A program made the position numbers and the translations under genes. Below the pieces are notes generated by a model that worked only from the letters and a program-made list of their open reading frames with translations, did no database searches and had not been told where the DNA came from. Of a stretch of DNA of 64,000 bases, positions 60,887 through 64,000 are shown in pieces. Source of the DNA: Shouchella tritolerans (lineage in GTDB: Bacteria; Bacillota; Bacilli; Bacillales; Bacillaceae_D); contig NZ_JAODPB010000002.1 of NCBI RefSeq assembly GCF_025770735.1, positions 62,001 to 126,000 of the forward strand. Direction: 5' to 3'. Each line of letters begins with the position of its first letter. Positions within the stretch are counted from its first letter, which is position 1.

Positions 60887-62293
60887 ATGGGGCCTGAAAA
60901 GGAATATCAAAAAATTGCTCAGGATGTAATTAAAGGGCTTGGGGGAAAAGAAAATATCATATCGATGGCACATTGTGCCACACGTCTTAGACTGATCGTC
61001 AAGGATCGGGACATCATTGATGATGAATTTATTGAGAACGTGGACAAGGCTAAAGGGGTCTTTTTTACTTCCGGGCAATATCAAATCATTTTTGGAACCG
61101 GTACCGTCAATAGGGTATATGAAGCGATGATTGGAGAGGACGTCTCTTCTACTTCCAAAGCGGAATTGAAAGAGAAGGCTTCTGAGCAAGATGATCATTT
61201 CTTTAAGCGAATGATCCGGGTTTTCGGTGACGTATTCGTACCGATTATCCCAGCGTTGGTTGCTACGGGATTATTTATGGGTGTCAGAGGCCTTATTACA
61301 CAGCCTGCCATCCTCGCATGGTTTGGACTTACTCCAGACAGCATTTCCGACAATTTCTTAGTGTTCACGCAAATTTTGACAGACACTGCTTTTGGTTTTT
61401 TGCCCGTGCTCGTATGTTGGTCAACCTTCCGGGTGTTTGGCGGATCACCGCTGCTTGGGATTGTGCTCGGCTTAATGCTCGTCAGCCCTTCCCTGCCAAC
61501 GTCATGGGATGTCGCCCAGAATGTTCAGGAACCGCTAATGTTCCTTGGATTTATAAAAGTAGCCGGTTATCAGGGATCGGTGTTGCCTGCGTTTATTATC
61601 GGTATAGTTGGTGCGTTGCTAGAAAAAAGGATCCGCAAACTCGTTCCTGCTGCGTTAGATTTAATTTTGACGCCATTTCTAACCTTGCTGATCGCCCTAA
61701 TGCTAGGACTGTTTGTGCTCGGTCCTGTGTTCCACGAAGTAGAAATGTTGATCTTGTCAGCAGTTACATGGATCCTGCAGTTGCCGTTCGGAATTGGCGG
61801 CTTCATCTATGGTGGCATTAATCAATTTATCGTTGTGACTGGGCTCCATCATGCCTTAAACTTGATCGAAATTCAAATGCTGAGTGACACTGGCTGGAAT
61901 ATGGTCAATGCGATCAGTTCTGGTTCGATCGCTGCACAAGCAGGAGCCGCCTTGGCCGTTGGCATGAAGGCGAAAAGCCTCAAAACGAAGTCGATTGCTT
62001 ATCCTTCTTCTCTATCTGCACTGTTAGGCATTACGGAGCCGGCCATTTTCGGTGTGAATATCCGTTACGGCAAGCCGTTCCTGATGGGCTTGATCGGTGG
62101 CGCCGTCGCTGGATTCTTTGCCCGGATCCTCGATGTCCAGGCAACAGGCATGTCGATCACAGTCATCCCAGGTATGCTGCTGTACTTGAACGCGCAAATC
62201 ATCCCGTACATTGCAGTCTGCGTCATTGGATTTGGGGTAGCGTTCGCCCTTACATGGATGGTTGGCTTTAAAGAGAAATCAAATCTGAAATAA
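60887..62293 (+). CDS. PTS sugar transporter subunit IIBC (sucrose/beta-glucoside type)
   Basis: 468 residues. N-terminal IIB domain (about 1-85) with phospho-Cys in MAHCATRLRL, then a IIC domain with about ten membrane helices (from about 105), including ITEPAIFGVNIRYGKPF, the conserved sugar-binding region. It imports and phosphorylates a sugar; the SacP/ScrA/TreP/MurP group is implied, but the sugar is not decided. No IIA domain is fused, so it needs a IIA from elsewhere. The neighbouring GH3 enzyme suggests a beta-glucoside. Start at 60887 (GGAAGAGACAG upstream) rather than ATG 60836. Confidence 0.9.
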   Translation: MGPEKEYQKIAQDVIKGLGGKENIISMAHCATRLRLIVKDRDIIDDEFIENVDKAKGVFFTSGQYQIIFGTGTVNRVYEAMIGEDVSSTSKAELKEKASEQDDHFFKRMIRVFGDVFVPIIPALVATGLFMGVRGLITQPAILAWFGLTPDSISDNFLVFTQILTDTAFGFLPVLVCWSTFRVFGGSPLLGIVLGLMLVSPSLPTSWDVAQNVQEPLMFLGFIKVAGYQGSVLPAFIIGIVGALLEKRIRKLVPAALDLILTPFLTLLIALMLGLFVLGPVFHEVEMLILSAVTWILQLPFGIGGFIYGGINQFIVVTGLHHALNLIEIQMLSDTGWNMVNAISSGSIAAQAGAALAVGMKAKSLKTKSIAYPSSLSALLGITEPAIFGVNIRYGKPFLMGLIGGAVAGFFARILDVQATGMSITVIPGMLLYLNAQIIPYIAVCVIGFGVAFALTWMVGFKEKSNLK

Positions 62294-62311
62294 ACAATTA
62301 GGGGGAGAACC

Positions 62312-64000
62312 ATGCAAAATAAACAGCTGCTTGAGAAATTGGGCAGTCTTACTGTTGAAGAGAAAATCGGCCAGCTTGTTCAGCTGACTGGTGATTTTTT
62401 TGAAGGAGATCTAGATACGGTTGTCACAGGACCGCTTAAAAAACTGGGGCTGCACCAAAATTATAATGTGTATAACACCGGTTCGATCCTCAACGTGACC
62501 GATCCTGATAAAATTATTCGGCTGCAAACCGATTATCTGGAAAAATCCAATCATAAAATCCCATTGCTGTTCATGGCGGATATCATCTACGGCTATCGGA
62601 CGATCTTCCCGATTCCCCTTGCCCAAGCGTGCAGCTGGAACTTTGAGTGTATTGAGCACGCGGCATCGATTGCTGCCCGGGAATGTTATGAGGAAGGTGT
62701 GCACGTAACATTCTCCCCGATGGTCGATATCGTCAGAGATCCTCGCTGGGGCCGGGTAATGGAGTCGTCCGGTGAGGACACGCTGTTGGCTAAGAAGTAT
62801 GCAGAAAGCATGGTGTACGGCATCCAGGGCCGACAAGGGGAAAGCAGCATTCCTGCCGACAAAATTGCTGCTTGTGTCAAACACTTTGCCGCCTATGGCG
62901 CACCTGTAGCCGGACGGGAGTATAACGCCGTGGATATGTCGGAGCATATGCTTAGAGAATATTATTTGCCTGGCTATCAGGCTGCGATCGACGCAGGAGT
63001 CAAGCTTGTCATGACTGCCTTTAATACGCTGAACGGCATCCCCGCCACAGGCAACGAATGGCTGAACCAGGATCTGCTTAGGCAGGAAATGAAGTTTGAC
63101 GGAGTCTTGATCTCAGACTATGCAGCTGTAGAAGAACTGATTATGCATGGTTACGCGGAAGACGAAGCAGCGGCCGCCAAGCTCGCTTTGGTGGCGGGTG
63201 TTGATATCGATATGAAGACAGCCGTTTACGCCAACCAGTTGGAAAACGTAATAACCGGTAGTGAGGAATTGCAGCAGCTTCTGGATGACGCTGTGTACCG
63301 TGTCTTAAAGCTGAAGAACGACTTAGGGCTGTTTGAGGACCCATTCCGCGGTTTAAAGGCCACCCGTCAGCTGCCGACAACGCGCATCTTGTCAGACGAA
63401 CATAAGACGGCCGCCCGGTCTTTGGCAGAGCAATCCATCGTTTTGTTGAAGAATGAACAAGAACTGCTGCCGTTGTCGAAACAGGCAAAGATCGCTTTAA
63501 TTGGCCCGTACGCAGAGGAAACCTCTACCCTTGGCATGTGGGCGATTAAGGGGGACGAAGGGGATACGGTGAATTTGAAAACAGGACTGCTGAAGCATGT
63601 GGATCCTGAGCAAATTTCCGTATGCAGGGGTTCACACCTCCTGCCTGATTATGCGAGAGATGCGCTTGGCAAGTATGTAGACAAACTGCCTGTTGAAACA
63701 GTTGACGAGGATGTGTTGCTTCAGGAAGCGATTCGCAAGGCTAGCGAAGCCGATGTGGTGGTTCTGGCGTTGGGAGAGAGCATCTATCAAAGCGGAGAAG
63801 GCGGTTCCCGCACGAATCCTACATTGCCAGAGCCGCAACTGAAGTTGCTCCACGAAGTCAGTCAACTGAACAAAAAACTTGTTGTGATCGTGTACAGCGG
63901 CCGTCCGTTAATTTTAACTGAAGTATCCGCCCAAGCTGATGCCCTCATCCAGGCCTGGTACCCGGGAACAATGGGTGGGGAAGCGCTGGCCAATATCCTA
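62312..64000 (+). CDS. GH3 beta-glucosidase-type glycoside hydrolase (cut by the window end)
   Basis: At least 563 residues; no stop before the window end. GH3 N-terminal domain: LTVEEKIGQLVQLTGD near the start, FSPMVDIVRDPRWGRVMESSGED (about 132-154), KHFAAYGAPVAGREYNAVD and the catalytic nucleophile Asp in VLISDYAAVEE. The second domain begins about residue 370 (SIVLLKNEQELLPLSK). BglX-type rather than the NagZ type. It has no signal peptide, so it probably acts inside the cell. GGGGGAG precedes ATG 62312, 18 bp after the PTS stop: an operon. Confidence 0.92.
   Translation, partial: MQNKQLLEKLGSLTVEEKIGQLVQLTGDFFEGDLDTVVTGPLKKLGLHQNYNVYNTGSILNVTDPDKIIRLQTDYLEKSNHKIPLLFMADIIYGYRTIFPIPLAQACSWNFECIEHAASIAARECYEEGVHVTFSPMVDIVRDPRWGRVMESSGEDTLLAKKYAESMVYGIQGRQGESSIPADKIAACVKHFAAYGAPVAGREYNAVDMSEHMLREYYLPGYQAAIDAGVKLVMTAFNTLNGIPATGNEWLNQDLLRQEMKFDGVLISDYAAVEELIMHGYAEDEAAAAKLALVAGVDIDMKTAVYANQLENVITGSEELQQLLDDAVYRVLKLKNDLGLFEDPFRGLKATRQLPTTRILSDEHKTAARSLAEQSIVLLKNEQELLPLSKQAKIALIGPYAEETSTLGMWAIKGDEGDTVNLKTGLLKHVDPEQISVCRGSHLLPDYARDALGKYVDKLPVETVDEDVLLQEAIRKASEADVVVLALGESIYQSGEGGSRTNPTLPEPQLKLLHEVSQLNKKLVVIVYSGRPLILTEVSAQADALIQAWYPGTMGGEALANIL

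Noticed and set aside
61318-61821. 167-codon + frame inside the PTS gene
   Set aside because: Overlaps the conserved IIC domain in another frame, Arg/Cys-rich, no ribosome binding site.
62312-64000. NagZ-type N-acetylglucosaminidase with a MurP-type PTS (wall recycling operon)
   Set aside because: The GH3 sequence has the BglX-like DPRWGR...SSGED segment and a second GH3 domain and lacks the NagZ KH(F/I)PGHG-type motif, so a beta-glucosidase is preferred.

Overview
The window looks like chromosomal DNA of an alkaliphile-type Bacillaceae, most likely Shouchella (formerly Bacillus) clausii or a close relative. The best single clue is a SAM (S-box) riboswitch followed directly by an adenosylcobalamin riboswitch in front of metE (41.6-42.1 kb), an arrangement described from B. 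clausii. A T-box on serS, a guanine-type riboswitch on xpt, Zur-box and cre-like sites, strong AGGAGG ribosome binding sites and frequent TTG starts all fit a low/medium-GC Firmicute.

Layout. 0-5 kb is decayed DNA: two remnants of the same IS3-family element, broken TraB/GumN-like and protein-phosphatase genes, and one intact aldo/keto reductase. 4.8-13.2 kb holds accessory genes with their own regulators: MarR with an alpha/beta hydrolase, a VOC-fold protein, a MerR-ABC exporter operon, an arginase-like protein divergent from an HxlR regulator, and a TetR-acetyltransferase pair. 13.3-19.4 kb is a second graveyard (ABC transporter, sensor kinase, serS and alkD fragments) mixed with an XRE membrane regulator and a hydrolase/regulator divergon that shares a 36-bp palindromic operator. 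19.5-21.8 kb carries intact serS (T-box) and an alkD-like gene, the living copy of the fragment pair at 15.2-16.1 kb. 22-29 kb has an ATPase, a histidine phosphatase and a two-component system with an ABC exporter. 28.8-48.3 kb reads as core-like DNA: GT8, a zinc-binding lipoprotein with an inserted domain, GDPD, xpt plus a purine permease, a 978-aa secreted nucleotidase with three chitin-binding-type modules, a SEC-C protein, metE, cstA and gabD, plus two kinds of intergenic repeat.

The most interesting region is 48.9-60.4 kb. It is an AT-rich one-directional cluster that looks like a discrete (type II) polyketide / polyunsaturated-fatty-acid-like synthase: PhcB-like SAM methyltransferase, acetoacetate decarboxylase, FabG-like ketoreductase (apparently starting at ATT), ACP, ketosynthase, chain-length-factor-like partner with Gln in place of the catalytic Cys, FabZ-like dehydratase, Sfp-type phosphopantetheinyl transferase, a stand-alone double-hotdog FabA/PfaC-type dehydratase, FabI-like enoyl reductase, a second SDR and a Baeyer-Villiger monooxygenase. 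Two gene fossils (N-terminus of an FAD monooxygenase; 3' end of a second sfp) lie in its gaps. The inferred logic is that the KS/CLF pair builds a chain on the ACP, the KR/DH/ER enzymes set its reduction and double-bond pattern, and the decarboxylase, monooxygenase and methyltransferase finish it, possibly as a methyl ketone, an acetate-type ester or a methyl ester. The product is unknown. No dedicated acyltransferase, thioesterase, regulator or exporter is visible in the cluster. The window ends with a sugar PTS IIBC gene and a GH3 beta-glucosidase gene that is cut by the window edge.
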